Shown here: positions 27,222-36,120 of the stretch, one piece after another
Numbering within the stretch: position 1 is the stretch's first letter
Layout of the letters: each line of letters starts with the position of its first letter
DNA from: Nostoc sp. CHAB 5836
GTDB lineage: Bacteria; Cyanobacteriota; Cyanobacteriia; Cyanobacteriales; Nostocaceae
DNA: 45,409 nt
Direction: 5' to 3'
Assembly (NCBI RefSeq): GCF_020829445.1
Contig: NZ_JAIVFV010000043.1
Coordinates: 1-45,409, forward strand
Made by a program: the position numbers and the translations under genes
Notes under the pieces: model-generated
What the model saw: only the letters and a program-made list of their open reading frames with translations
Database searches by the model: none
Told to the model about the DNA's origin: nothing

Positions 27222-27452
27222 ATGCAAAATCTCACCAGAATTACCCGCAATCCAGAAGTTATGGGCGGCAAACCCTGCATTCGAGGAATGCGTGTCACTG
27301 TTGGTACTATCGTTGGCTTAATGGCATCTGGACACAGCTTCTTTGATATTCTCAAAGCATATCCCTACCTCGAAGAAGCTGATATCTATGAGGCGCTTGC
27401 CTATGCAGCATGGCGAGTTGAAGAAATTGAAGTCCCTCTTATAAGTGCATGA
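27222..27452 (+). CDS. DUF433 family antitoxin
   Basis: 76-residue helix-turn-helix protein of the DUF433 family, usually the antitoxin partner of a PIN-like protein. The family signature is seen in TRNPEVMGGKPCIRGMRVTV followed by VGLMASGHSFFDILKAYPYLEEADIYEALAYAAWR. Its stop overlaps the next gene's ATG by four bases (ATGA), a common arrangement for toxin-antitoxin pairs. Its role as neutraliser or repressor is inferred from family and context. Confidence 0.85.
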   Translation: MQNLTRITRNPEVMGGKPCIRGMRVTVGTIVGLMASGHSFFDILKAYPYLEEADIYEALAYAAWRVEEIEVPLISA

Positions 27453-27820
27453 AGATTTTGATTGATATGAACCTTTCCCCTGATTGGGTTGCGGTTTTTG
27501 AGAGGTACAATATTTCATCTGTCCACTGGTCTACCATTGGCGACCCCCGCGAGAAAGATTCAATAATTATGGAGTGGGCAAGAACTAATGGTTATATCGT
27601 CTTTACTCACGATTTAGACTTCGGCTCCTTGCTTGCTGCAACAGGTGCTGATACCCCCAGTGTTATTCAGGTTCGCACCCAGGATATTTTGCCTAATAGT
27701 ATCGAACAGATAGTCATTTCAGCTCTGAAGCAGTTTGAGTCCTCACTCTTAACAGGCGCATTGGTCACTGTTGACCAAGCCCAATCTAGGGTGCGTATTT
27801 TACCAATTAGACCTGGATAG
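27449..27820 (+). CDS. DUF5615 PIN-like toxin
   Basis: 123-residue PIN-like protein, the likely toxin partner of the preceding DUF433 protein. The acidic residues of the PIN fold are visible: Asp6 in MKILIDMNLS, Asp near residue 38 in PREKDSIIMEWA, and the HDLDFG motif at about residues 55-60. PIN proteins are typically Mg2+-dependent RNases; whether this member cuts RNA is unknown. Overlaps its partner by 4 bp. Confidence 0.85.
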   Translation: MKILIDMNLSPDWVAVFERYNISSVHWSTIGDPREKDSIIMEWARTNGYIVFTHDLDFGSLLAATGADTPSVIQVRTQDILPNSIEQIVISALKQFESSLLTGALVTVDQAQSRVRILPIRPG

Positions 27821-27875
27821 CCCTGAAAGTGTCAACAAACTAGTTTGTGGTCTCTTGCTGTGAAGATTCAACTTT

Positions 27876-28334
27876 ATGGAAAAACCTTTTTTGTATGACG
27901 AAGACTTCTATGGCTGGACACAGCAACAGGCTAAAGCGTTAGAGCAGAGGCTAGTTATGGAACTAGACTGGCAACACCTGCAAGAGGAAATTCAAGCTTT
28001 GGGCAGACAGGAGTATCGAGAACTCGTGAGTCGTCTGAGTGTATTGCTTGGCCATCTCTTGAAGTGGGAGTATCAACCCGAACAACGCGATCGCAGTTGG
28101 TTTTTAACAATTCGAGAACAGCGTCGCGCCATCCATAGGCATTTGCGACAGAACCCTAGCTTAAAGTCTCGAATCGAAGAAGCCTTGTTAGATGGCTTTG
28201 AAGCGGGGGTCGATTTGGCGCTACGAGAAACTAACTTACCATTACGAATTTTTCCAGAACATTGCCCCTATTTATTTGATGAGGCGATCGCAGACAATTT
28301 TCTGTGCGATACTCGTCAAGACTGGCAAGGATAG
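27876..28334 (+). CDS. DUF29 family protein
   Basis: 152-residue all-helical protein of the cyanobacterial DUF29 family, of unknown function. Family features are YDEDFYGWTQQQAKALEQR near the start, LDWQHLQEEIQALGRQEYRE, a HLLKWEYQP core, and a C-terminal FPEHCPYLFDEAI. A second member with low identity lies on the other strand at 35387-35830. It follows the toxin-antitoxin pair by 55 bp and may share its transcript. Confidence 0.85.
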   Translation: MEKPFLYDEDFYGWTQQQAKALEQRLVMELDWQHLQEEIQALGRQEYRELVSRLSVLLGHLLKWEYQPEQRDRSWFLTIREQRRAIHRHLRQNPSLKSRIEEALLDGFEAGVDLALRETNLPLRIFPEHCPYLFDEAIADNFLCDTRQDWQG

Positions 28335-28651
28335 TTCCTACCATTTTTCTGACGCTCATTTTTTACTTGGAGACACGTTATATTTCAATACAGTTCAGTT
28401 AAGCATTTCCTCCTTCTCCTTCTCTCTGTGTTCTCTGCGCCTCTGTGGTTCGTATTCCATGCCTTATAAAGAGTACGATAGTATTCAAGATATTTAGCAA
28501 CAAAACCTTGCTCTTCATCTTTAAAAACAAAACTAGGTACTCTTTTATTCAAATACCGTAAATCTTTTATCTTATCAATACCTTAGCCAAAAAAATAAGT
28601 AATCTAGCTTTTGCCGAAATAGCCCAACATATAGCGTTTCCCGACCTAGTG
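28335..28651. other. Gap DUF29-MITE, no gene seen
   Basis: Contains a CTCTGTGTTCTCTGCGCCTC sequence at about 28425-28444, of the dispersed kind common between Nostoc genes, and AT-rich DNA. The 17-base sequence CGAAATAGCCCAACATA at 28615-28631 recurs exactly at 28990-29006. Confidence 0.5.
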
Positions 28652-28817
28652 AGAGGATGTTTTAAAAGTCTTTTTATCGGTAGCAAAACGTTCTAGATCC
28701 CCCTAAATCCCCCTTAAAAAGGGGGACTTTGAAAGGTTTTGCCCCCCTTTTTAAGGGGGGTTGGGGGGATCAACTAAGTGCCTAAAATCACAGCCAACCA
28801 CTTTTAAAACATCCTCT
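28652..28817. mobile_element. 166-bp MITE with perfect 18-bp terminal inverted repeats
   Basis: The ends are AGAGGATGTTTTAAAAGT (28652-28669) and its exact complement (28800-28817). Inside lies a long G/C-run hairpin (GATCCCCCTAAATCCCCC ... GGGGGGTTGGGGGGATC) typical of a widespread cyanobacterial repeat. There is no ORF and no clear target duplication directly at the ends, but a 17-base direct repeat encloses the region at 28615 and 28990. Confidence 0.85.
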
Positions 28818-29015
28818 AAACTTGATCCACTAGCCGATGCTATATTATTTGCTACATATTAACTATGCAAATTTGCCGTTTACATCAGTGAATACGCGCA
28901 TTTTGTGTTTTTATAGTAAAATTTCCTGCTTTAATAAAGGAGAGTTTTTTAAGTGAATTCTTAGAGTCAAAGTTGCACCCTTGAGGAAGCGAAATAGCCC
29001 AACATAAGACCATGC

Positions 29016-29948
29016 TTGATTATGAGGCAAAACGTCAAACTCCAGTCCAGACGTATACTACAGTCAAAATTACTTCCACACAAACCATACAGTATTTTAT
29101 TGGGTCAGTTTTTTGCCATCCGGCAAAAACAAACTTGTAAAATCTTAGGTTTGTTCTATATCAAGGCTCGTAAATTGGCGAAGGTATTGATCTTATTTGA
29201 AATTATTGGTAATCCTCCAGAAGATGCTAGCCTTTATCAATTTTCATCAGTTGAAATCAAACAAACAGCCTTCAGAATCGATGGGGTATTTCTACCGACA
29301 CCAGGAAGCGGAAACCAGATTTACTTTGTGGAAGTGTAATTTCAAGCCGATGGGGAAATTTATTCACGGCTAATTGCAGAAATATGTTTATACCTGCGTC
29401 AGAATCAACCGTTAAATGATTGGGGTGCTGTGGTTTTATACCCAAATAGGAAAGTAGATACAGGCAATATCAAACATTACCGTGAGTTTTTCACAAGTGG
29501 GCGCGTCAGGCGCATTTATTTGGATGAATTAGGTGAAGCTGCATCGCTTCCAATCGGCATTGCAACTGCTAAATTAGTAATTGCAGCCGATGATATCGCA
29601 ATTGTCCAAGCAAGGCAGTTGATAGACAGAACTAAGTCAGAGATAAACTCACCATCAAAACAGCAGCAATTATTACAATTTATAGAGACTATTTTGGTTT
29701 ACAAATTTCCCACAATCAGTAGGGAGGAGATGGAGCAAATGTTTAGCTTAAGCGAGTTAAAGCAAACCAGATTTTATCAAGAAGCCTTTCAGGAAGGTGT
29801 TGAACAAGGCATTGAACAAGGTAAGGTTCAAGGGAAACTAAAAGCAGTACCAGCAATGTTGGCAGCAGGGTTGACTGTAGAACAAGTAGCACAGGCGTTA
29901 GATTTGAATGTCGAAGAAGTCAGACAAGTAGCACAAAGTCAGCCTTAA
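29016..29948 (+). pseudogene. Broken DUF2887 (Rpn-type PD-(D/E)XK nuclease-like) gene
   Basis: The two reading frames 29016-29339 and 29430-29948 lie in the same frame and are separated by one stop, TAA at 29337-29339. It replaces a codon in YFVEV-stop-FQADGEIYSRL, where relatives have Gln. Reading through joins the family core, from EIIGNPPEDASLYQFSSVE to DWGAVVLYPNRKVD, including the DGVFLP...YFVEVQFQ active-site region of this nuclease superfamily. The C-terminal part has the FYQEAFQEGVEQGIEQGKVQ coiled tail and a final helix-turn-helix-like segment. The N-terminus before residue ~55 does not match relatives and also seems damaged. Relatives are linked to mobile elements. Confidence 0.8.
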
Positions 29949-30103
29949 GATAGATGTGGTAAATTTTATCCGTGGCTCAAGCAAAATTTGGTTTGCGCTC
30001 ACGAGACTTTCTCACGACGAATTTATAGTTAATTTTTGTTAATATTAGAGGCGGTGTTAGTACTTCGTCCTCAACCACCCACTCCCTACCTGAGAGAAAC
30101 TTA

Positions 30104-31789
30104 ATGCTGCGACTAGAACATATAAGTAAAATTTATCCCACAGGCGAAGTTCTCAAAGATATCAACTGGGAAGTTAAACCAGGCGATCGCATTGGCTTAG
30201 TCGGTGTCAACGGTGCTGGAAAATCTACCCAACTCAAAATCATCTCTGGGGAAATTGAACCCACCGCAGGCGAAATTATCCGTCCTAATAGCTTACATAT
30301 AGCCTACCTCAACCAAGAGTTTGAAGTAGACCCCACCCGCACCGTTAGAGAAGAATTTTGGACTGTCTTCAAAGAAGCCAACGAAGTACAGTTATCTCTG
30401 GCGCACATACCACAAGAGATGGAAACGGCTAGCCCAGAGGAACTGGATCGACTGATCGACAAGTTGGATCGCTTGCAGCGCAAATTTGAAGCCTTGGATG
30501 GCTACAACTTAGATGCACGCATCGGGAAAATCTTACCAGAAATGGGGTTTGGGCTAGAAGATGGCGATCGCCTCGTTAGTGCCTTCAGTGGTGGTTGGCA
30601 AATGCGGATGAGTTTAGGTAAAATACTGCTGCAAAAACCTGACTTGTTGCTGCTGGATGAACCGACTAACCACTTAGATTTAGAAACCATTGAGTGGTTA
30701 GAAAATTACCTCCGAGGGCTAGTTACGCCGATGGTAATAGTCTCTCATGACCGGGAGTTCCTTGACCGCCTCTGCACCCAAATTGTCGAAACTGAACGTG
30801 GTGTCTCTAGTACTTACCTTGGGAACTACTCGGCATATTTGGAACAAAAAGCCGAAAGTCAATCAGCACAACTGAGTGCTTACGAACGTCAGCAAAAAGA
30901 ATTAGAAAAACAGCAAACATTTGTTGATAGATTTCGCGCCAGTGCTACCCGCAGTACCCAGGCGAAAAGCCGGGAAAAACAACTCGACAAAATTGAGCGC
31001 ATTGAAGCACCCATTGCAGGGGTAAGAACTCTCCACTTCCGTTTTCCCCCCGCACCCCGTAGTGGACGGGAGGTAGTAGACATTAAAGATTTAACTCATC
31101 TTTATGGTGATAAAATCCTGTTTTTGGCAGCAAATCTCCTCATTGAAAGAGGCGATCGCATTGCATTTCTTGGCCCAAATGGTGCTGGAAAATCTACCCT
31201 TCTGCGCGTAATTATGGGTATGGAACCACCCACAGAAGGTAGTGTTCAATTAGGGGATCACAACGTTATTCCCGGTTACTTTGAGCAAAATCAAGCTGAA
31301 GCCTTGGATTTGAAGAAAACTGTCATGGAAACTATCCATGATGAAGTTCCCGATTGGGATAATCAAGAAGTCCGCACACTTTTGGGACGCTTCTTATTCA
31401 CTGGTGATACTGTATTTAAGGCAGTTGGCGCATTAAGTGGAGGAGAAAAAGCTCGTCTGGCGTTGGCAAAAATGCTCTTACGTCCTGCGAACTTACTAAT
31501 TTTAGATGAGCCGACAAACCACCTAGATATTCCAGCTAAAGAAATGCTGGAAGAAGCGCTTAAAAATTATGATGGCACGGCAATTGTAGTTTCCCACGAT
31601 CGCTACTTTATTTCTCAAGTAGCTAACAAAATCGTTGAAATTCGTGATGGCGAATTCCGCGTTTACTTAGGAGATTATCATTACTATCTCCAGAAAATTG
31701 CCGAAGAAAAAGAACAAGCCAAGTTAGCTGCGATCGCTGCTGAAAAAGCTGCTAAAAAAGCTGCAAAAGCTTCCACTAAAAGGAAATAA
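30104..31789 (+). CDS. ABC-F family ATPase (ribosome-associated type)
   Basis: 561-residue protein with two nucleotide-binding domains and no membrane segments, as in ABC-F proteins that act on ribosomes as translation factors. Walker A motifs are GVNGAGKST (~37-45) and GPNGAGKST (~355-363). The signature motifs are FSGGWQMRMSLGKILL and LSGGEKARLALAKMLL, and the Walker B motifs are LLLLDEPTNHLDLE and LLILDEPTNHLDIP. The linker (residues ~250-310) is charged and helical. The C-terminus is a short Ala/Lys tail (KAAKKAAKASTKRK). The closest group is Uup/EttA-like; which subgroup cannot be decided here. The stop codon lies inside a perfect 26-bp inverted repeat. Confidence 0.95.
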   Translation: MLRLEHISKIYPTGEVLKDINWEVKPGDRIGLVGVNGAGKSTQLKIISGEIEPTAGEIIRPNSLHIAYLNQEFEVDPTRTVREEFWTVFKEANEVQLSLAHIPQEMETASPEELDRLIDKLDRLQRKFEALDGYNLDARIGKILPEMGFGLEDGDRLVSAFSGGWQMRMSLGKILLQKPDLLLLDEPTNHLDLETIEWLENYLRGLVTPMVIVSHDREFLDRLCTQIVETERGVSSTYLGNYSAYLEQKAESQSAQLSAYERQQKELEKQQTFVDRFRASATRSTQAKSREKQLDKIERIEAPIAGVRTLHFRFPPAPRSGREVVDIKDLTHLYGDKILFLAANLLIERGDRIAFLGPNGAGKSTLLRVIMGMEPPTEGSVQLGDHNVIPGYFEQNQAEALDLKKTVMETIHDEVPDWDNQEVRTLLGRFLFTGDTVFKAVGALSGGEKARLALAKMLLRPANLLILDEPTNHLDIPAKEMLEEALKNYDGTAIVVSHDRYFISQVANKIVEIRDGEFRVYLGDYHYYLQKIAEEKEQAKLAAIAAEKAAKKAAKASTKRK

Positions 31790-31846
31790 CAAATGATTAC
31801 TTAGTAGTAGCGCGAAAACTCTACTACTAAGTAATCATTTGTTATT
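31785..31846 (+). terminator. Perfect 26-bp hairpin including the ABC-F stop codon
   Basis: Arms 31785-31810 and 31821-31846 are exact complements around a 10-base loop (CGCGAAAACT). The left arm contains the TAA stop of the ABC-F gene. The arms are AT-rich and no U run follows, so it may act as an mRNA-end stabiliser or be a repeat insertion rather than a classical terminator. Confidence 0.7.
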
Positions 31847-32005
31847 AGCGCTCAACAACATTACAGAAAAATTGCTAAAATTTAAAAAGTCTATCAAAAA
31901 ACTGCAATTCTTTCATAAAATAAATTAATAAGCAAAAATTCACTTGCGGCATGGATTAGCAGTGGTATCATTCGGATATTACAAAAAGTAAAGGGCAATT
32001 TTACT

Positions 32006-33604
32006 ATGACCAAAGCACCTGTTGCTCCGGTGGTGCTAGTCATTTTAGACGGATGGGGCTACTGCGACCAAACGCGAGGAAACGCCATTACTGCTGCTAA
32101 AACTCCCATCATGGACAGTTTATGGGCAGCTTACCCCCATACCCTCATCCACACATCAGGAAAAGCTGTAGGGTTGCCAGATGGCCAAATGGGCAACTCG
32201 GAAGTTGGTCATTTGAACATTGGTGCTGGACGAGTGGTACCGCAAGAACTGGTACGCATCTCTGATGCGGTCGAAGACGGTTCTATTGCCTCCAACCCAG
32301 CACTTGTCAAAATTTGCCAGGAAGTTCGTTCTCGGAATAGCAAGCTGCATCTAGTCGGGCTTTGTTCTGAGGGAGGGGTACATTCGCATATCACCCATCT
32401 ATTCGGACTAATTGACTTAGCGAAAGACCAGCGAATTCCAGAAGTTTGTATTCACGCCATCACTGATGGTCGTGACACCGCCCCAACTGAGGGTGTAAAA
32501 GCAATCACGCTCTTGCAAGATTATATAGACCGCACAGGCATTGGGCGCATAGTCACCCTCAGCGGTCGCTACTACGCGATGGATCGCGATCACCGCTGGG
32601 ATCGGGTCAAACGCGCCTATGATGTGATGACCCAAGATGGTGCAGGTGACGATCGCAAAGCTGTAGAAGTCTTGCAAGCATCTTACGCCGAAGGGGTAAA
32701 AGACGAATTTGTCAACCCAATCCGAATTGCCGCAGGCGCAATCGAACCAGAGGATGGGGTAATATTTTTCAACTTCCGCCCCGATCGCGCCAGACAATTA
32801 ACTCAAGCTTTGGTCAGTCCCAAATTTGACGGTTTTCAAAGACAGCAAATCACACCGTTGTCCTTTGTCACCTTTACGCAGTATGATTCAGACTTACCTG
32901 TGGCTGTAGCCTTTGAGCCGCAGAATCTCAGTAACATTCTGGGAGAAGTCATAGCCAATCATAGTCTGAAGCAGTTCCGCACTGCCGAAACCGAAAAATA
33001 CGCCCACGTCACCTATTTCTTTAATGGGGGACTGGAGGAACCTTTTGCCGGAGAAGATCGGGAACTAGTAAGTAGCCCGATGGTAGCAACTTACGATCAG
33101 GCCCCAGCGATGTCAGCAGCAGCAGTTACAGATGTAGCGATCGCTGCGATTCAAAAGGGTATGTATTCCCTAGCTGTGATTAACTATGCCAACCCAGACA
33201 TGGTAGGGCATACTGGTCAAATCGATCCTACCATTACAGCAATTGAAACAGTTGATCGCTGTTTGGGACGCTTGTTAGAGAGCGTGATTAAAGCAGGTGG
33301 TACAACAATTATTACTGCCGATCATGGCAACGCTGAGTATATGCTAGATGAAGCGGGTAATCCCTGGACAGCCCACACCACTAACCCAGTCCCCTTCATC
33401 TTGGTAGAAGGAGAGAAAGTCAAAATTCCTGGATATGGTACAAATGTCGAACTGCGAAGCGATGGCAAGCTATCCGACATCGCCCCCACTATTCTAGAGA
33501 TTTTACAGCTGCCTCAGCCACCAGAAATGACCGGGCGATCGCTGCTAAAAACAGCAGATTACGAGTTGCAACGCACTCGCACCCCGGTACAAGTAGGACT
33601 GTAG
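32006..33604 (+). CDS. gpmI: 2,3-bisphosphoglycerate-independent phosphoglycerate mutase
   Basis: Cytoplasmic glycolytic/gluconeogenic enzyme interconverting 3- and 2-phosphoglycerate with two Mn2+ ions. It has 532 residues. The first metal Asp is in VVLVILDGWGYC. The catalytic Ser is in MGNSEVGHLNIGAGR. HAITDGRDTAPTEGV, NFRPDRARQLT and the second metal site ITADHGNAEYMLDE are also present. Length and motif order are normal. It stands alone, followed by a long STRR region. Confidence 0.98.
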   Translation: MTKAPVAPVVLVILDGWGYCDQTRGNAITAAKTPIMDSLWAAYPHTLIHTSGKAVGLPDGQMGNSEVGHLNIGAGRVVPQELVRISDAVEDGSIASNPALVKICQEVRSRNSKLHLVGLCSEGGVHSHITHLFGLIDLAKDQRIPEVCIHAITDGRDTAPTEGVKAITLLQDYIDRTGIGRIVTLSGRYYAMDRDHRWDRVKRAYDVMTQDGAGDDRKAVEVLQASYAEGVKDEFVNPIRIAAGAIEPEDGVIFFNFRPDRARQLTQALVSPKFDGFQRQQITPLSFVTFTQYDSDLPVAVAFEPQNLSNILGEVIANHSLKQFRTAETEKYAHVTYFFNGGLEEPFAGEDRELVSSPMVATYDQAPAMSAAAVTDVAIAAIQKGMYSLAVINYANPDMVGHTGQIDPTITAIETVDRCLGRLLESVIKAGGTTIITADHGNAEYMLDEAGNPWTAHTTNPVPFILVEGEKVKIPGYGTNVELRSDGKLSDIAPTILEILQLPQPPEMTGRSLLKTADYELQRTRTPVQVGL

Positions 33605-33860
33605 AAGAGTTAGGAGTTAAGAGTTAGGAGTTAATAGTGAGGAGTTAATAGTGAGGAGTTAATAGTGAGGAGTTAATAGTTAATGATGAACAGTGGTGAA
33701 TTCAAACTTCCCAAACTCCTAACTCCCAACCCTAACTCCTAACTCCCAACCCTAACTCCTAACTCCCAACTCCTAACTCCCAACTCCTAACTCCCAACCC
33801 TAACTCCTAACTCCTAACTCCTAACTCCTAACTCCCAACTCCCAACTCCTGAATTCTGTT
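33605..33860. repeat. Long STRR region gpmI-secG (GGAGTTA / AACTCCT)
   Basis: The left block of GAGTTAA/GAGTTAG units (33608-33682), including four copies of a GTGAGGAGTTAATA 14-mer, is followed by about 40 bases of other sequence. The right block of ACTCCTA/ACTCCCA units runs from 33713 to 33850. The blocks are complementary and could form the longest STRR hairpin of the window. Confidence 0.88.
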
Positions 33861-33891
33861 TTTGAAACTTTTTATAAATGAGATTCCTACC

Positions 33892-34125
33892 ATGACAGTT
33901 ACTAATATCGTGCAAGGCATTTGGGCATTTTCCGCCACCGGTTTAATTATCTTAGTTTTGCTGCATAGCCCTAAAGGAGATGGCATTGGAGCCATTGGTG
34001 GACAAGCCCAGCTATTTAGCAGCACCAAAAGTGCAGAAAACACCTTAAACCGAATTACTTGGGCATTGACAGTAATTTTTCTTGGTTTAACAGTAGTTTT
34101 AAGTGCTGGTTGGCTGCCTAAATAA
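33892..34125 (+). CDS. secG: Protein-export membrane protein SecG
   Basis: Auxiliary subunit of the Sec channel with SecY. It has 77 residues from the ATG at 33892, preceded by nothing like a strong Shine-Dalgarno. An upstream TTG at 33862 is in frame but gives a non-conserved extension. There are two membrane segments (IWAFSATGLIILVLLH and WALTVIFLGLTVVLSAGW) around the conserved cytoplasmic SPKGDGIGAIGGQAQLFSS. The metalloprotease gene starts 10 bp downstream. Confidence 0.96.
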   Translation: MTVTNIVQGIWAFSATGLIILVLLHSPKGDGIGAIGGQAQLFSSTKSAENTLNRITWALTVIFLGLTVVLSAGWLPK

Positions 34126-34135
34126 GGATAGGTAA

Positions 34136-35026
34136 ATGGGGAAAATAACCCAACACCCGATACTTAACACCCTAATAATTTTAATTTCACGACGGTTAAT
34201 TACAGCTCTTGCCTTCTTTCTTGGCACAGGGCTGTTAATCATTTTTACTAATCTCCAGTTGAGCGATGGGTTTACAATAAAACCAAAATATGTATCTTCA
34301 AACTTAATAATCTCTCTTCCCATCTCCCCATCCCCCTCATCCCCCTCATCCCCCTCATCCCCCTCATCCCCCTCATCCCCCTCATCCCCCTCATCCCCCT
34401 CATCCCCCCCAAAACCCCATCCCTTACCGCCCACACTCGCACAGTGGCAAGATAGCACTAACAGTGGTGACTACTTTTCCCAAGTCACAACAACCCAAGT
34501 TGATTATTTAGTCTGGTCACAATTTCCCGTTCGAGTTTATGTAGAACCACCAAAAGCTGTCAGTGAAAAACAAGCTCAAGCATGGGTTAACGGTGTCTTG
34601 CAGGGTGTACAGGAGTGGAGTAATTATTTACCTTTAACAGTAGTCGAACAGCCAGAAGTTGCTGATATTACGATCGCCCGAAAAGCGCCACCTTTACAAA
34701 TTTCCCCTGGTACTAATATACCCCGCGCGCGATCGGCACAAACTACTTACGAGTTATACACCAACAACAAAGTTTTATCCCACCGTTTCACCATCTTGTT
34801 AAGTCCCAGTCAAACAGGTGAATATCTCATTGCAGCAGCCCGCCACGAATTCGGTCATGCGTTGGGAATTTGGGGTCATAGTCCACTACAAACTGATGCG
34901 CTATATTTTTCTCAAGTTCGTAACCCGCCGCCTATTTCTCCCAGAGATGTAAATACTCTAAAGCGGGTTTATGAACAGCCAACCAGTTTAGGATGGTCTT
35001 TAGTGGACAATTCAAAGATTAATTGA
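34136..35026 (+). CDS. Matrixin-like zinc metalloprotease (M10A-type), membrane-anchored
   Basis: 296-residue protein with an N-terminal signal or anchor segment (residues ~16-38, LITALAFFLGTGLLIIF). A Ser/Pro linker encoded by an in-frame 9-bp tandem repeat follows (residues ~66-90), then a catalytic domain. The zinc motif HEFGHALGIWGH at ~residues 241-252 is the HExxHxxGxxH pattern of metzincins. Matrixin-type context is seen in PVRVYVEPP and RDVNTLKRVY. It probably works outside the cytoplasm; the substrate is unknown. A decayed copy of its catalytic region lies 1.1 kb downstream. Confidence 0.88.
   Translation: MGKITQHPILNTLIILISRRLITALAFFLGTGLLIIFTNLQLSDGFTIKPKYVSSNLIISLPISPSPSSPSSPSSPSSPSSPSSPSSPSSPPKPHPLPPTLAQWQDSTNSGDYFSQVTTTQVDYLVWSQFPVRVYVEPPKAVSEKQAQAWVNGVLQGVQEWSNYLPLTVVEQPEVADITIARKAPPLQISPGTNIPRARSAQTTYELYTNNKVLSHRFTILLSPSQTGEYLIAAARHEFGHALGIWGHSPLQTDALYFSQVRNPPPISPRDVNTLKRVYEQPTSLGWSLVDNSKIN
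34333..34404 (+). repeat. In-frame 9-bp tandem repeat (8 copies of CCCCTCATC) in the metalloprotease
   Basis: Eight perfect copies encode a Ser-Ser-Pro linker between the membrane anchor and the protease domain. The unit is identical to the array in the RND permease at 3922-3975. Confidence 0.95.
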
Positions 35027-35080
35027 TCGATAGGTAGACTATAAGCTGGTCACTACGGAAAAAATAGTAGGAGAAATCCC

Positions 35081-35317
35081 ATGACTAACTTAAATGTACA
35101 GCTACCCGAATCTTTATATAAACAAATTGAAGCTTTAGCAGCCAGAGAAAATATTTCTATTGAACAACTTGCAACTCTTGCTTTATCTGCACAAGTTTCC
35201 GCATGGATGACCAAAGACTATTTGGAAGAAAAAGCCAAAAGCGGTAGCTGGGAAAAATTTCAGCAAGTTTTGAATAAAGTGGCTAACGTAGAACCAGAAG
35301 AATATGATAAATTGTAG
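35081..35317 (+). CDS. Small ribbon-helix-helix antitoxin-like protein
   Basis: 78 residues. A short strand (LNVQLPESLYKQIEALA) followed by ENISIEQLATLALSAQVSAW fits a ribbon-helix-helix DNA-binding fold of the HicB/CopG-like kind seen in many cyanobacterial antitoxins. AGGAGAA lies before the ATG. No toxin gene is adjacent on the same strand, so it is either solitary or works with a gene elsewhere. Function inferred from fold only. Confidence 0.7.
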   Translation: MTNLNVQLPESLYKQIEALAARENISIEQLATLALSAQVSAWMTKDYLEEKAKSGSWEKFQQVLNKVANVEPEEYDKL

Positions 35318-35386
35318 CGACTTAATTTTATGGTGTTGCTGAGTTAAAATATGAAAATGTTTAGCGCAAAGAAGAAAAATTTAAGA

Positions 35387-35830
35387 TTAAGGCAACCAAT
35401 TTTTATCCAAAATTTGCTCTAATGTATAAGGACATAATTCAGGTAAATTGGTTAGCTTTGTTTTAGCCTTAACATAATCTAAGGCATTAATATAAATTAT
35501 GCTGAAATTATCCTCTAAATGTTTGCGTAAATTGGCACTTAAATCTTCATTTATCTGATTACGAAAACTAATAATTTCTCCTGACCAATGATTAGCATTT
35601 CTTGGCTTTTCTAAATCCCAATTTTGATAAAGTAATAAATGTCTAATAATTTGTTCCAACAAACTTCTTACTCGCCTTTTTTCATTTTTAGCCAAATCTT
35701 CCAATTCTTCTATTAAATTTTCATAGTCAATGTCTGCTAATTGTCGATTTTTGAGACATTTAATAGTCTCCTCCAACCATTGCAGGTAATTAGATTCATA
35801 TAATGTTTTTATGTCGATGATTGTAGTCAT
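35387..35830 (-). CDS. DUF29 family protein (second copy)
   Basis: 147-residue helical DUF29 protein. IDIKTLYESNYLQWLEETIK begins it, followed by DIDYENLIEELEDLAKNEKR, a HLLLYQNW core and LPELCPYTLEQILD near the end. It has the same layout as the DUF29 gene at 27876-28334 but is AT-richer (Asn/Lys/Ile-rich), suggesting separate arrival. Function unknown. Confidence 0.85.
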   Translation of the reverse strand: MTTIIDIKTLYESNYLQWLEETIKCLKNRQLADIDYENLIEELEDLAKNEKRRVRSLLEQIIRHLLLYQNWDLEKPRNANHWSGEIISFRNQINEDLSANLRKHLEDNFSIIYINALDYVKAKTKLTNLPELCPYTLEQILDKNWLP

Positions 35831-35888
35831 TTGTTGATTTTGTAGCTTTAATTTACTGTTACTTATTATTTAATGTTAACTAATGTAT

Positions 35889-36073
35889 TAAGTAGGTCGG
35901 CCCAATTAAAGCTAACTGGCTGAGGCTTTCACTTGTACTGCCCTTAAGAGCGGGACGCACTCGCGTTCGACTACGCTCAGGAATCGCGAGGTCGAAGTAT
36001 TGGTCATTAGTAAGGGTTTGAAGCTTATTTACGTTTCTTAACATACTTGGTTTTTTTCGCACCAATGTACTTA
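35889..36073. repeat. MITE-like element with TAAGTAGGTCGG ends (copy 2), carrying a nested insert
   Basis: Same order of parts as the element at 6441-6571 (TAACTGG, GTCATTAGTAAGGGTTTGAA, TTATTTACGTTTC). Here the internal STRR holds an inserted CACTTGTACTG...CGAAGTATT unit at 35929-36000. That explains the extra length (185 against 131 bp). Confidence 0.7.
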
Positions 36074-36120
36074 ATTTTTGCCGATAATTATTTACATTTT
36101 ATAACTTTATGATCATACCT

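Noticed and set aside
33862..33891. SecG start at TTG 33862
   Set aside because: The extra ten residues are not like SecG; the ATG at 33892 starts right at the conserved first membrane region.
34099..34458. Minus-strand 119-codon frame with Gly-Asp-Glu repeats
   Set aside because: It is the antisense of the metalloprotease 9-bp repeat, and the sense gene has a clear zinc motif.
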